64,000 nt of DNA from Streptomyces sp. NRRL WC-3618 (GTDB lineage Bacteria > Actinomycetota > Actinomycetes > Streptomycetales > Streptomycetaceae), in assembly GCF_001280005.1 (NCBI RefSeq), contig NZ_LGDW01000001.1, positions 1 through 64,000 of the forward strand, in the 5' to 3' direction. Made by a program: the position numbers and the translations under genes. The notes under the pieces are model-generated. The model was not told where the DNA came from. It saw only the letters and a program-made list of their open reading frames with translations, and searched no databases. This document shows positions 56,421 through 64,000 of the stretch, one piece after another. Each line of letters begins with the position of its first letter. Within the stretch, counting starts at the first letter, position 1.

Positions 56421-56479
56421 TGTGGGCGACTGCGGGTTCGTCGTGGTTGCTCGCGCAGTCCCCGCGCCCCTTTGGGGCG
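56421..56479 (-). repeat. Dispersed Streptomyces intergenic repeat
   Basis: Minus strand contains the common GGGGCGCGGGGACTGCGCGA...CCACGACGAACCCGCAGTCG sequence seen in many Streptomyces intergenic regions, here in the rsmD-recG gap. It includes a CCCCAAAGGGG hairpin. Confidence 0.6.
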
Positions 56480-56487
56480 TGTCTCGC

Positions 56488-58725
56488 TCACCCCTTGTCC
56501 AGGTACTGCTCCCTCTCCTCGTCGAGCAGCGCGTCCAATGCCGTGCGCAGCCCCGGGAGGTTCTCCAGGTCCGGGTCCGCGGCGACGACGGCCGCCGCCT
56601 CCTCTCTCGCCTCCGCGATGATCTCCTCGTCGTCGATGACGGTGAGCATCCGCAGGGAGGTGCGAGCGCCGGACTGGGCCTGGCCCAGGACATCGCCCTC
56701 GCGGCGTTGTTCGAGGTCGATGCGGGACAGCTCGAAGCCGTCGAGGGTGGCGGCGACGGAGTTGAGGCGCTGGCGGGCCGGGCTCGCCTCGGGCATCTCG
56801 CTGACCAGGAGACAGAGACCGGGCGCCGCGCCACGGCCGACACGGCCCCGGAGCTGGTGGAGCTGGGAGACACCGAAGCGGTCGGCGTCCATGATCACCA
56901 TCGCGGTCGCGTTGGGCACGTTGACGCCGACCTCGATGACCGTGGTCGCCACCAGGACGTCCGTCTCCCCGGCGGCGAAGCGGCGCATCACGGCGTCCTT
57001 GTCGTCGGGGTGCATCCTGCCGTGCAGGATCTCGACCCGCAGCCCCTGGAGAGGCCCCCGGGTGAGTTGCTCGGCCACCTCCACGACGGCGAGCGGCGGG
57101 CGCTTCTCGGCCTCGTCCTCGGCAGATTTCTTCTTGCCGGCCTTCTTGGGGTCGGCGGGTTCGTCGACGTCGTCGCCGATACGGGGGCAGACCACGTAGG
57201 CCTGATGTCCCTTGCCCACCTCCTCGCGTACGCGCTCCCACGCGCGCGCCAGGAAATGGGGCTTGTCGGCGGCCGGGACGACATGGCTGGCGATGGGCGA
57301 GCGGCCTGCGGGGAGCTGGTCCAGGACAGACGTCTCCAGGTCGCCGAAGACGGTCATGGCGACCGTGCGCGGGATGGGTGTGGCGGTCATGACGAGGAGG
57401 TGCGGGGGCTGTTTGCCCTTGCCGCGCAGGGCGTCACGCTGTTCGACGCCGAAGCGGTGCTGTTCGTCGACGACGACCAGCCCCAGGTCGTGGAACTGGA
57501 CCTTGTCCTCGATCAGCGCGTGCGTGCCGATCACGAGGCCCGCCTCACCGGTGACGAGGTCGAGCAGGGCCTGTCGGCGGGCGGCGGTGCCCATGGAGCC
57601 GGTCAGGAGCACCACCTTGGTGGCCTTGTCGGCGCCGCCGAGCATCCCGCCCTCCGCCAGCTCCCCCATCATCTCGGTGATCGACCGGTGGTGTTGCTGG
57701 GCGAGCACCTCGGTGGGCGCGAGCATCGCGGCCTGACCGCCCGCGTCGACCACGGCGAGCATGGCGCGCAGGGCGACCAGCGTCTTTCCAGAACCGACCT
57801 CTCCCTGGAGCAGCCGGTGCATCGGGTGTTCCGCCGCCAGGTCGTCGAAGATCTCCTTGGAGACCTTCTGCTGGCCCTGGGTGAGGGTGAAGGGGAGTTT
57901 CGCGTCGAAGGCGGTGAGCAGGCCGTCCGGGGTGGGTCGGCGCGGGACCGCCGGGAGTTGGGCGTCGGCGTGGCGGCGGCGGGCCAGGGCGACCTGGAGG
58001 ACGAACGCCTCGTCCCACTTGAGTCGGGTGCGCGCGTCCTCGATGTCCGCCTTGGTGTGCGGGCGGTGGATCTTCACCAGGGCCTCGGGAAGGGCGGCCA
58101 GGCCTCTGCCCTCCCGGAGGGAGGGGGGCAGCGGGTCGACGGCCTCCTGAGCGCTGGGCAGGACCGTCTGCACCGACTTGGCGATCTTCCAGGACTCCAG
58201 TTTCGCGGTGGCCGGGTACATCGGGATCAGGGCACCCGCCCAGGAGTCGACGGCCTCCGCCGCCTCGTCGGTGTCGCCGCGCAGCAACTCGTACGCCGGA
58301 TGGGCCAGTTGCAGGCGGCGGTTGAAGACCGAGACCTTGCCGGCGAACAGGGCACGGGTACCGGGGAGGAGTTCCTTGTGGGGTTTGTGGACTCCGTGGC
58401 CGAAGAAGACCAGTTGGAGCCGGCCGCTGCCGTCCGTGATGGTCACTTCGAGTCGCTGGCCCTTGCCCCGGGGGGCTTTCGAGGACGCGAAGGTGTGCAG
58501 GCGTGCGTCGGCCACCTGGGCGACCACCGTCACGTGCTCGTCCATGGGGAGGTCGGCCAGGTGGGTGAGCTGGCCCCGCTCCTCGTACCTGCGCGGGTAA
58601 TGGTGCAGGAGGTCGCCGACGGTGTGCAGGCCGAGATGCTCGGCCATCACCTTCGCGGTGGCGGGGCCGAGCACTGACTTCAGTGGTTGTTTCAGTGGTT
58701 CTTCCAGTGCGGGCACGAGATCCAT
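56488..58725 (-). CDS. recG: ATP-dependent DNA helicase RecG
   Basis: 745 residues. N-terminal wedge/OB domain, then helicase motifs: GEVGSGKT (Walker A), VVVDEQHRFGV (DExH form DEQH), MTATPIPRT, and the C-terminal VATTVIEVGVNVPNAT and HQLRGRVGRG. It remodels stalled replication forks. Ends LDKG. The start MDLVPALEEPLK was chosen over an upstream ATG. Confidence 0.97.
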   Translation of the reverse strand: MDLVPALEEPLKQPLKSVLGPATAKVMAEHLGLHTVGDLLHHYPRRYEERGQLTHLADLPMDEHVTVVAQVADARLHTFASSKAPRGKGQRLEVTITDGSGRLQLVFFGHGVHKPHKELLPGTRALFAGKVSVFNRRLQLAHPAYELLRGDTDEAAEAVDSWAGALIPMYPATAKLESWKIAKSVQTVLPSAQEAVDPLPPSLREGRGLAALPEALVKIHRPHTKADIEDARTRLKWDEAFVLQVALARRRHADAQLPAVPRRPTPDGLLTAFDAKLPFTLTQGQQKVSKEIFDDLAAEHPMHRLLQGEVGSGKTLVALRAMLAVVDAGGQAAMLAPTEVLAQQHHRSITEMMGELAEGGMLGGADKATKVVLLTGSMGTAARRQALLDLVTGEAGLVIGTHALIEDKVQFHDLGLVVVDEQHRFGVEQRDALRGKGKQPPHLLVMTATPIPRTVAMTVFGDLETSVLDQLPAGRSPIASHVVPAADKPHFLARAWERVREEVGKGHQAYVVCPRIGDDVDEPADPKKAGKKKSAEDEAEKRPPLAVVEVAEQLTRGPLQGLRVEILHGRMHPDDKDAVMRRFAAGETDVLVATTVIEVGVNVPNATAMVIMDADRFGVSQLHQLRGRVGRGAAPGLCLLVSEMPEASPARQRLNSVAATLDGFELSRIDLEQRREGDVLGQAQSGARTSLRMLTVIDDEEIIAEAREEAAAVVAADPDLENLPGLRTALDALLDEEREQYLDKG

Positions 58726-58898
58726 TGCACACCACGCCACTGACATTGCCGTATATGTGCTGGGAAGCCGCTGGTCAGACGGCTCGTTCCGGGCCTAGGA
58801 TGGCGCGCCACCGGCCATCCCCCGCGGTCACCGCCTCACCGGGACCGCCCGACCCCGCGCCGACGCCACAACCTGGTCCCCCCTCCGGCGCTGCGACG

Positions 58899-60752
58899 AT
58901 GGACTCCCAGACCTCACAGTCATCCCAGGCACCCCAGTCACCGCACACGTTCCAGGTCGACCTGCGCGGCCTCGTGGACCTGCTCTCCCACCACCTCTAC
59001 TCCAGCCCCAGGGTCTATCTGCGCGAGCTGCTGCAGAACGCCGTGGACGCGATCACCGCCCGGCGGGCCGAGCAGCCCGACGCCCCGGCGCGGGTACGGC
59101 TGTACGCGGAGGGCAACACCCTGCGGGTCGAGGACTCCGGCGTCGGCCTCACCGAGGAGGACGTGCACAACCTCCTCGCGACCATCGGGCGCAGTTCCAA
59201 ACGGGCGGACCCCGGCGGCATCCAGGAGGCGCGGTCGGAGTTCCTCGGCCAGTTCGGCATCGGGCTGCTGGCCTGTTTCGTCGTGGCCGAGCGGATCAGG
59301 GTCGTCAGCCGCAGTGCCCGTACGCCGGACGCGCCGCCCGTGGAGTGGACGGCCACGGACGACGGTTCGTACACCGTGCGGACGCTGCCCGCCGACGCCC
59401 GGCCCGAACCGGGCACCACCGTGCACCTGGTGGCGCGGCCCGGGGCCGGCGAGTGGCTCACCGAGGAGCGGGTGCGGGCGCTGGCGCGGGACTTCGGGTC
59501 GCTGCTGCCGTACGACGTGCGGGTGGGCGACGAGGCCGTCACCGATCTGCCGGCGCCCTGGAACCGTCCGTACCCGTCGCCCGCCACCCGAAGGGTGGCC
59601 CTTCAGCGGCACTGTCACGACCTGTTCGGGTTCACGCCGCTGGACTCGATCGACCTGGACGTGCCGCTCGCCGGGATCCGCGGGGTGGCGTACGTCCTGC
59701 CGTCCTCGGTGAGTCCGGCGCAGCGGGCGAGTCACCGGGTGCATCTGAAGGGCATGCTGCTCACCGAGCGGGCCGAACAGCTGCTGCCCGACTGGGCGTT
59801 CTTCGTGCGGTGCGTGCTCGACACCGACAGTCTGCGGCCGACGGCCTCGCGCGAGTCGCTGTACGAGGACGAGACGCTGGCCGCCGTACGGGAGGCGCTG
59901 GGTGAAAGGATTCGGTCCTGGCTCACCGGGCTCGCCGCCGGGGATCCGGAGCGGCTGGCGGCGTTCCTGTCGGTGCACCACCTGGGGGTCAAGTCCCTGG
60001 CCAGGCACGACAAGGAGATGCTGCGCACGATGCTGCCGTGGCTCCCCTTCGAGACGACCGACGGGCAGCTGTCCCTGGAGGAGTTCGCGCAGCGGCACCC
60101 GGTGGTGCACTTCACGCGCACCGTGGAGGAGTTCCGGCAGGTCGCGCCCATCGCGTCCGCGCAGGGCGTCGGTGTCGTCAACGGCGGCTACACGTACGAC
60201 AGTGAGCTGATCGAGGCGCTGCCGTCGGTGCGCCCGGGGACCACGGTCTCCGAGCTGGACGCCGACACCGTGACCGCGCACCTGGACACCGTCGACCCGG
60301 GCGAGGAGCTGGCCCTGGGGGCCTTCCTCGGGGCCGCCCGCGCCCGGCTCGACCCCCTGGGGTGCGATGTCGTCCTGCGTGCCTTCCATCCGCTGTCCGT
60401 GCCCGCGCTGCACCTGGACGACCGGGCGGCCCGGCACGAGCAGGCGCGCGCGGAGGCCGAGGAGCGGGCCGACGACCTGTGGGCCGGCATCCTCGGCTCG
60501 CTGCGGGGCAGCGCCCCGCGCGCGCGGCTGGTGCTCAACCATCTCAACCCGCTGATCCGGAAAGTCAGTTCCCTGGGCGACCCGGAACTGATCGGCACCG
60601 CCACGGAGTCCTTGTACGGGCAGGCCCTGCTCATGGCGCAGCGCCCGCTGCGGCCCGCGGACACCGCGCTGCTGAACCGTGCGTTCATCGGCCTCCTGGA
60701 GTGGGCCACCCACAGCGATCCCACGGAGCCCACGGAGGACGGCCGACGATGA
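58899..60752 (+). CDS. Hsp90-family (HtpG-like) ATPase
   Basis: 617 residues. GHKL ATPase with all nucleotide motifs: RELLQNAVDA (residues 42-51), DSGVGL (79-84), IGRSSK (96-101) and GQFGIGLLACFVV (117-129). The middle domain has the ASRESLYED segment, corresponding to the catalytic-Arg region of Hsp90. The C-terminal dimer region is short; there is no MEEVD. An ATG at 58800 would add a Pro-rich 33-residue extension. Start codon is uncertain as no ribosome site is strong. The stop overlaps the ATG of the TPR gene (ATGA). Confidence 0.9.
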   Translation: MDSQTSQSSQAPQSPHTFQVDLRGLVDLLSHHLYSSPRVYLRELLQNAVDAITARRAEQPDAPARVRLYAEGNTLRVEDSGVGLTEEDVHNLLATIGRSSKRADPGGIQEARSEFLGQFGIGLLACFVVAERIRVVSRSARTPDAPPVEWTATDDGSYTVRTLPADARPEPGTTVHLVARPGAGEWLTEERVRALARDFGSLLPYDVRVGDEAVTDLPAPWNRPYPSPATRRVALQRHCHDLFGFTPLDSIDLDVPLAGIRGVAYVLPSSVSPAQRASHRVHLKGMLLTERAEQLLPDWAFFVRCVLDTDSLRPTASRESLYEDETLAAVREALGERIRSWLTGLAAGDPERLAAFLSVHHLGVKSLARHDKEMLRTMLPWLPFETTDGQLSLEEFAQRHPVVHFTRTVEEFRQVAPIASAQGVGVVNGGYTYDSELIEALPSVRPGTTVSELDADTVTAHLDTVDPGEELALGAFLGAARARLDPLGCDVVLRAFHPLSVPALHLDDRAARHEQARAEAEERADDLWAGILGSLRGSAPRARLVLNHLNPLIRKVSSLGDPELIGTATESLYGQALLMAQRPLRPADTALLNRAFIGLLEWATHSDPTEPTEDGRR

Positions 60753-63700
60753 GCGAGATAAAGGACTTCGACACGCTCCGCGAGGCCATGGCGCTGAACT
60801 CGGAGCAGCCCGAGGGACCGGCCCGCAACGCGCGCGCGGAGCAACTGCTGGCCGAGGCCGAGAAGCTGAACATCCCGCTCGCGGTGATCGAGGCGCTCGG
60901 GCATCAGCTGAAGGCCTACAACTACAGCTCCGAGAAGGACCGGATGTTCGTCCCCTTCGCGCGTCTGCTGCGCATGTGGGACGAGCGGCCCGAGGACTTC
61001 GACGAGTACGAGGTCCACACGCTGCACTGGGTCTTCAAGTGGATGACCACGGGCATGCTGGACCAGCCGCACATACCGCTGGCCTCCATCGAGAAGTGGC
61101 TCGGCGAGATGGAGCACCGCTACCGGCTCGCCGGGCACTCCGAACGGGCCGTGCGGGGCGCCGAGTTCAGTGTGGCCGCCCATGTCGGTGACCTCGCGCG
61201 GGCCGAACGGGCGTACGCCGCCTGGCTGGCCGCCGACCGCGACAGCATGGCCGACTGCCACGCCTGCGAACTGCACAGCCAGGGCTGGTGGCAGGCCGAG
61301 CGGGGCGCGGACGCCGAGGCGCTCGACCTGTGGCGGCCGGTCCTGGAGGGCGAGTTCACGTGCGCCCACGAACCGCACACCGTCCTCGCGTCGTCCCTGG
61401 GCCCGCTGCTGCGGCTGGGCCGCCTCGACGAGGCGCGCGCACACCATCTGCGGGGCTTTCGGCTGGTGCGGCCGATGGAGAGCATGCGGGGCGCGTACGC
61501 GGACCACGTCGAGTTCTGCGCGCTGACCGGCAACGAGGCGCGCGGGCTCGAGCTGCTCGCGGAGCGCCCGGCGTACTTCACGGACTCCGGGCAGCCGCGC
61601 AGCCAGATGGACTTCCTGGCCGCGGTGGCCCTCCTCATGGACCGGCTGACCGGCCTGGGCATGGGCAGCCAGCCGGTGCCCGGACCGGCCGGGCGCGGCT
61701 GGACCGCCCGCGAACTCGCCGCCCACGCGCGCGCGGAGGCGCTTGCCCTGTCCGCGCGCTTCGACCTGCGCAACGGCACGTCGTACGTCGGTGAGGACAT
61801 CCGCGCGCGCATGGACCGTGCTCCCCTGGTGGAACGGCTGCCGCTGGGCGTGCGGGCGGCGAGGGGCATCCCCGCGCCCCGCAGGGCGCCCGCGGAGTCC
61901 ATGGTGACCGCGGCGGCCGTGGACTCCCCGGAGCAGCGGGCCGACGCTCCTGACGTCCTGCCCGCGCTGCTCGCCGACGCGCGCCGGATGTCGGACGCGC
62001 TGCTTCCGCACGCGATGGAAGCGTGGGCGGCAGTCTGGCGGGCCGCCGAGGACGTCGAGCTCCCGGTGGCCGACCGGGCCGAGATCGTCGACCACAGGGC
62101 CATGGAGGGCGGTCCTGAGGGCATCGCGCTCTTCGAGCGGGCCGCCGAGCTGTACGCCGAGGCGGGCGACCCCGGCGAGGCCCTGGCCGCCCGCGCCCGC
62201 GCCGCGTACGCCCGCGCCCTGGACGGCGACATGGACGCCGCCCTGACGGCCGTTTCCGAGCCGTACGAGGAGGTCCTCGCCCTCTACTCCGAGGAGAGCA
62301 CCGGCGTACGGCAGGCCGCCGCCGTCCTGATGGGACGCGCCCGCATCCTCATGCGGCAGGTCGAGGAGACCGGCACCGAGCAGACCGTGGCCGCCGCCGA
62401 GAACGCCGTACGGGAACTGCTGGCGCTCGTCGACGGCCATGCCGGGGACGACGTCCGGCTCGCCTCACGCTGCGCGGAGGCGCAGGCCATGCTCGGGGAG
62501 CTGGCGACGCGCACCGGGGACCTCGCGGAGGCCGCCGAGCTGTTCACCCGGTCCACGGAGGCGTTCGTCGCGGCGGGGCTGCCGTGGTTCGCGGTGGAGT
62601 ACGAGGCCCGGCTGGCCGGTCTGGCCCACCATCTCGGCGACATCGCCGGCGCCGAGCGGGCGCTGCGCGGGGCCCTGGAGCACGGCGGGGCGTATCTGGA
62701 GGCGGCGGGCCAGGCCCAGCTGAACCTGCAGCTCGCCGAACTCCTCGGGGTGCGCGACGAGGTCGCCGAGGCCGCGGACCGCGCCCTGGAGGCCGCGCAC
62801 TGGGCCGACGAGGCGGGCGAGGGCCCGACCCTCGGCGCCTGGGCCCGGCATCTGCTCGGCGGTTTCCTGCTGCGGCAGGGCCGGTGGGCGGAGGCGGCCG
62901 AGGTACTGGAGTCGGCGCTGCCCGACCTCAGCGCCGAGACGCACGGCGACGGAGCGGTCGTACAGACCCTGTGGTGGCTCGGTGACTGTCTGGGCGAGCT
63001 GGGTGAGCACCGGGAGTCCGCCGAACGCCGGCTGAGGGCCGCGGAGATCGCGCGGCTCTGGCCCGAGCAGCAGGACCACGCGACCCTCGCCCACCTCGCC
63101 GCCGAGTCCCTCGGCCAGGCCGGGCTGCCCGCCGAGGCCGACCAGGCCTACGAACGCGCCGGTGACCTGTGGGACTCGCTCGGCAATGTGCACGGCCTGG
63201 TGCGCGCCCTGCGCGCCCGCGCGTGGCTCGCGCTGCGCATGGACGCGGGCCTCGAGGGCGCCCGGCGGCGGATGGGGGACGCGGTCCGTGAGTGTGCGCG
63301 AGCCCTGGCCGAGGCGGAGGACCTGGAGTCCCGCGAGCAGCTCGGCGCCGAACTCGCCCACACCCACCGCCAGTTCGGCGACCTGCTGGCCCGCTCCGCA
63401 GCGGAGGACGCCGAGGACGGCGCGATCGAGGCGGCGTTCGAGGCGGCGCTGGCCCAGATGACGAAGGCGATCGCCGTGTTCTCCTCCCTCGGCGAGGAGG
63501 GCCTCCACGGCCGCACCGGCGCCGAACTGGCCGCGGGCTGGCTGGAGGCGGACCTGAGCCGCCCCTCGGAGGCGGCGGCACGCGCGCGCGGCGTCCTGAC
63601 CGCGTACGAGGTCTTCGACGACTCCGACGAGGAGGTACGGTCCCGCCGGGCCGAGGCGGAACAGATGCTGCAGCTGATGGAGGAACAGGAGCCCGAGTAG
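60749..63700 (+). CDS. Large TPR-like helical repeat protein coupled to the Hsp90-like gene
   Basis: 983 residues, almost all alpha-helix, rich in Ala, Glu, Leu and Arg. Many repeats with TPR-like spacing (for example AELYAEAGDPGEALAARARA and LRQGRWAEAAEVLESALPDL) run through the second half; the N-terminal 300 residues have a less regular but helical pattern with a Cys/His pair (ADCHACELHSQ). No signal peptide. It may be a scaffold or a cochaperone for the Hsp90-like partner, with which it overlaps by 4 bases. Client unknown. Confidence 0.85.
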   Translation: MSEIKDFDTLREAMALNSEQPEGPARNARAEQLLAEAEKLNIPLAVIEALGHQLKAYNYSSEKDRMFVPFARLLRMWDERPEDFDEYEVHTLHWVFKWMTTGMLDQPHIPLASIEKWLGEMEHRYRLAGHSERAVRGAEFSVAAHVGDLARAERAYAAWLAADRDSMADCHACELHSQGWWQAERGADAEALDLWRPVLEGEFTCAHEPHTVLASSLGPLLRLGRLDEARAHHLRGFRLVRPMESMRGAYADHVEFCALTGNEARGLELLAERPAYFTDSGQPRSQMDFLAAVALLMDRLTGLGMGSQPVPGPAGRGWTARELAAHARAEALALSARFDLRNGTSYVGEDIRARMDRAPLVERLPLGVRAARGIPAPRRAPAESMVTAAAVDSPEQRADAPDVLPALLADARRMSDALLPHAMEAWAAVWRAAEDVELPVADRAEIVDHRAMEGGPEGIALFERAAELYAEAGDPGEALAARARAAYARALDGDMDAALTAVSEPYEEVLALYSEESTGVRQAAAVLMGRARILMRQVEETGTEQTVAAAENAVRELLALVDGHAGDDVRLASRCAEAQAMLGELATRTGDLAEAAELFTRSTEAFVAAGLPWFAVEYEARLAGLAHHLGDIAGAERALRGALEHGGAYLEAAGQAQLNLQLAELLGVRDEVAEAADRALEAAHWADEAGEGPTLGAWARHLLGGFLLRQGRWAEAAEVLESALPDLSAETHGDGAVVQTLWWLGDCLGELGEHRESAERRLRAAEIARLWPEQQDHATLAHLAAESLGQAGLPAEADQAYERAGDLWDSLGNVHGLVRALRARAWLALRMDAGLEGARRRMGDAVRECARALAEAEDLESREQLGAELAHTHRQFGDLLARSAAEDAEDGAIEAAFEAALAQMTKAIAVFSSLGEEGLHGRTGAELAAGWLEADLSRPSEAAARARGVLTAYEVFDDSDEEVRSRRAEAEQMLQLMEEQEPE

Positions 63701-63770
63701 CCCGGCCCGACACCAAGGCCGTGTTTCCCACCCACCCGTTTGCCGCTTCTATCAAGCACAGGCCCAGCCA

Positions 63771-63876
63771 TCTCAGCCCGTCCGGCGTTTGAGGACGAGG
63801 CCAACCTTCAGGGCCGGCAGCGGGGTCTGGGGCGGCAGCCCCAGGGACGGGACGGGCAGGGGCGGCGGGGGCGAAA
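63771..63876. repeat. Dispersed Streptomyces intergenic repeat (GTTTGAGGACGAGGCC type)
   Basis: Plus strand has TCTCAGCCCGTCCGGCGTTT, GAGGACGAGGCC, then GGGGTCTGGGGCGGCAGCCC and CAGGGACGGGACGGGCAGGG: the very common Streptomyces non-coding repeat, with an internal hairpin CTGGGGC/GCCCCAG. It separates the TPR gene from the next convergent gene. Confidence 0.7.
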
Positions 63877-63898
63877 CAAACCCCGCCCGCCCCCCACC

Positions 63899-64000
63899 TC
63901 ACTCCACCCCAATAAGCAACAACGCCCCCTGCCGACCCCCCCGATAAACCACCGTGTCGACAGCCAAGTACCCCTCCCGCACCCGCCCTTCGAGATGCGC
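63899..64000 (-). CDS. C-terminal end of a probable DAK2-domain (YloV/FakA-like) protein, possibly frameshifted
   Basis: Only about 33 codons are visible. Reading from the right edge on minus, the best codon frame gives HLEGRVREGYLAVDTVVYRG. A different frame after the C6 run (63936-63941, G6 on minus) gives GRQGALLLIGVE and a TGA. Joined, these give the typical VYxGGQxx..IGVE end of DAK2/YloV proteins, which in Streptomyces lie upstream of recG. A one-base deletion in the homopolymer, or a read error, is the simplest reason. Confidence 0.45.
   Translation of the reverse strand, partial: AHLEGRVREGYLAVDTVVYRGGRQGALLLIGVE

Noticed and set aside
55760..57241. 493-codon minus frame extending rsmD into recG
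   Set aside because: Only the last 194 codons match rsmD; the rest is a shadow of recG.
60362..60748. N-terminal extension of the TPR gene
   Set aside because: It lies inside the Hsp90-like gene in another frame; the ATG at 60749 overlaps the upstream stop in the usual ATGA way.

Overview
The window is chromosomal DNA of a Streptomyces (or very close relative). GC is very high with G/C-rich third codon positions, many genes start with GTG, and the gene order is the conserved Streptomyces core block running from rpsB-tsf-pyrH-frr-cdsA through whiG-dprA-comM, four tandem signal peptidases, rpsP-rimM-trmD-rplS, ffh, amtB-glnK-glnD, nsdA, ftsY, glcP, smc, mutM-rnc-rpmF, coaD, rsmD and recG. From memory this corresponds to roughly SCO5566-SCO5640 of S. 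coelicolor. Most genes lie on the minus strand.

Layout. 1-3.2 kb (plus strand): tail of a membrane protein, a VOC protein, a LOG-like nucleotide-binding protein and an LAETG sortase substrate with a good promoter. 3.2-9.9 kb (minus): a mycothiol-dependent maleylpyruvate isomerase-family protein, a thiamine ABC transporter (thiB-thiP-thiQ) led by a TPP riboswitch, rlmN and a coiled-coil protein. 10-14.7 kb (minus): rpsB, tsf, pyrH, frr, cdsA with a strong rpsB-tsf intergenic hairpin. 15-21.6 kb: an M23 peptidase, a TetR regulator, sigma-WhiG, dprA, comM, yraN, a DUF2469 protein and a Nudix hydrolase. 21.6-27.8 kb: sipZ, sipY, sipX, sipW, rplS, trmD, rimM, khpA, rpsP. 28-33 kb: an SprT-like protein, an archaeal/eukaryal-type proS, a methyltransferase and ffh. 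33.3-37.6 kb: the nitrogen operon amtB-glnK-glnD with a GlnR box. 37.8-44.4 kb: nsdA, a lone primase/polymerase-like protein, ftsY, a luciferase-like oxidoreductase and the glucose permease glcP. 44.6-56.4 kb: smc, a small coiled-coil protein, acyP, a CAP-domain protein, an HxlR regulator, mutM, rnc, rpmF, a DUF177 protein, a DivIVA-like protein with a duplicated module, coaD and rsmD. 56.5-64 kb: recG, a divergent Hsp90-like/TPR gene pair, and the end of a probable DAK2-domain gene.

Most of the window is housekeeping: translation (rpsB, tsf, frr, rplS, rpsP, rpmF, rimM, trmD, rlmN, rsmD, proS), protein export (ffh, ftsY, four leader peptidases), lipid precursor synthesis (cdsA), DNA maintenance (smc, recG, mutM, dprA), nitrogen sensing (amtB, glnK, glnD) and development (whiG, nsdA, rnc/absB). 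The less ordinary parts are: (i) an Hsp90-family ATPase translationally coupled to a 983-residue TPR-like protein, inserted against the strand direction between recG and its usual DAK2 neighbour; (ii) a two-repeat type I-E-like CRISPR remnant, or look-alike, between ffh and glnD; (iii) a stand-alone primase-like protein whose catalytic acidic motif looks degenerate; (iv) a duplicated module in the DivIVA-like protein; (v) a probable frameshift at the right edge.

Start codons were chosen from Shine-Dalgarno position, overlap with the upstream stop, and family length. Everything was read by eye; no database search was run. No tRNA or rRNA gene was seen.
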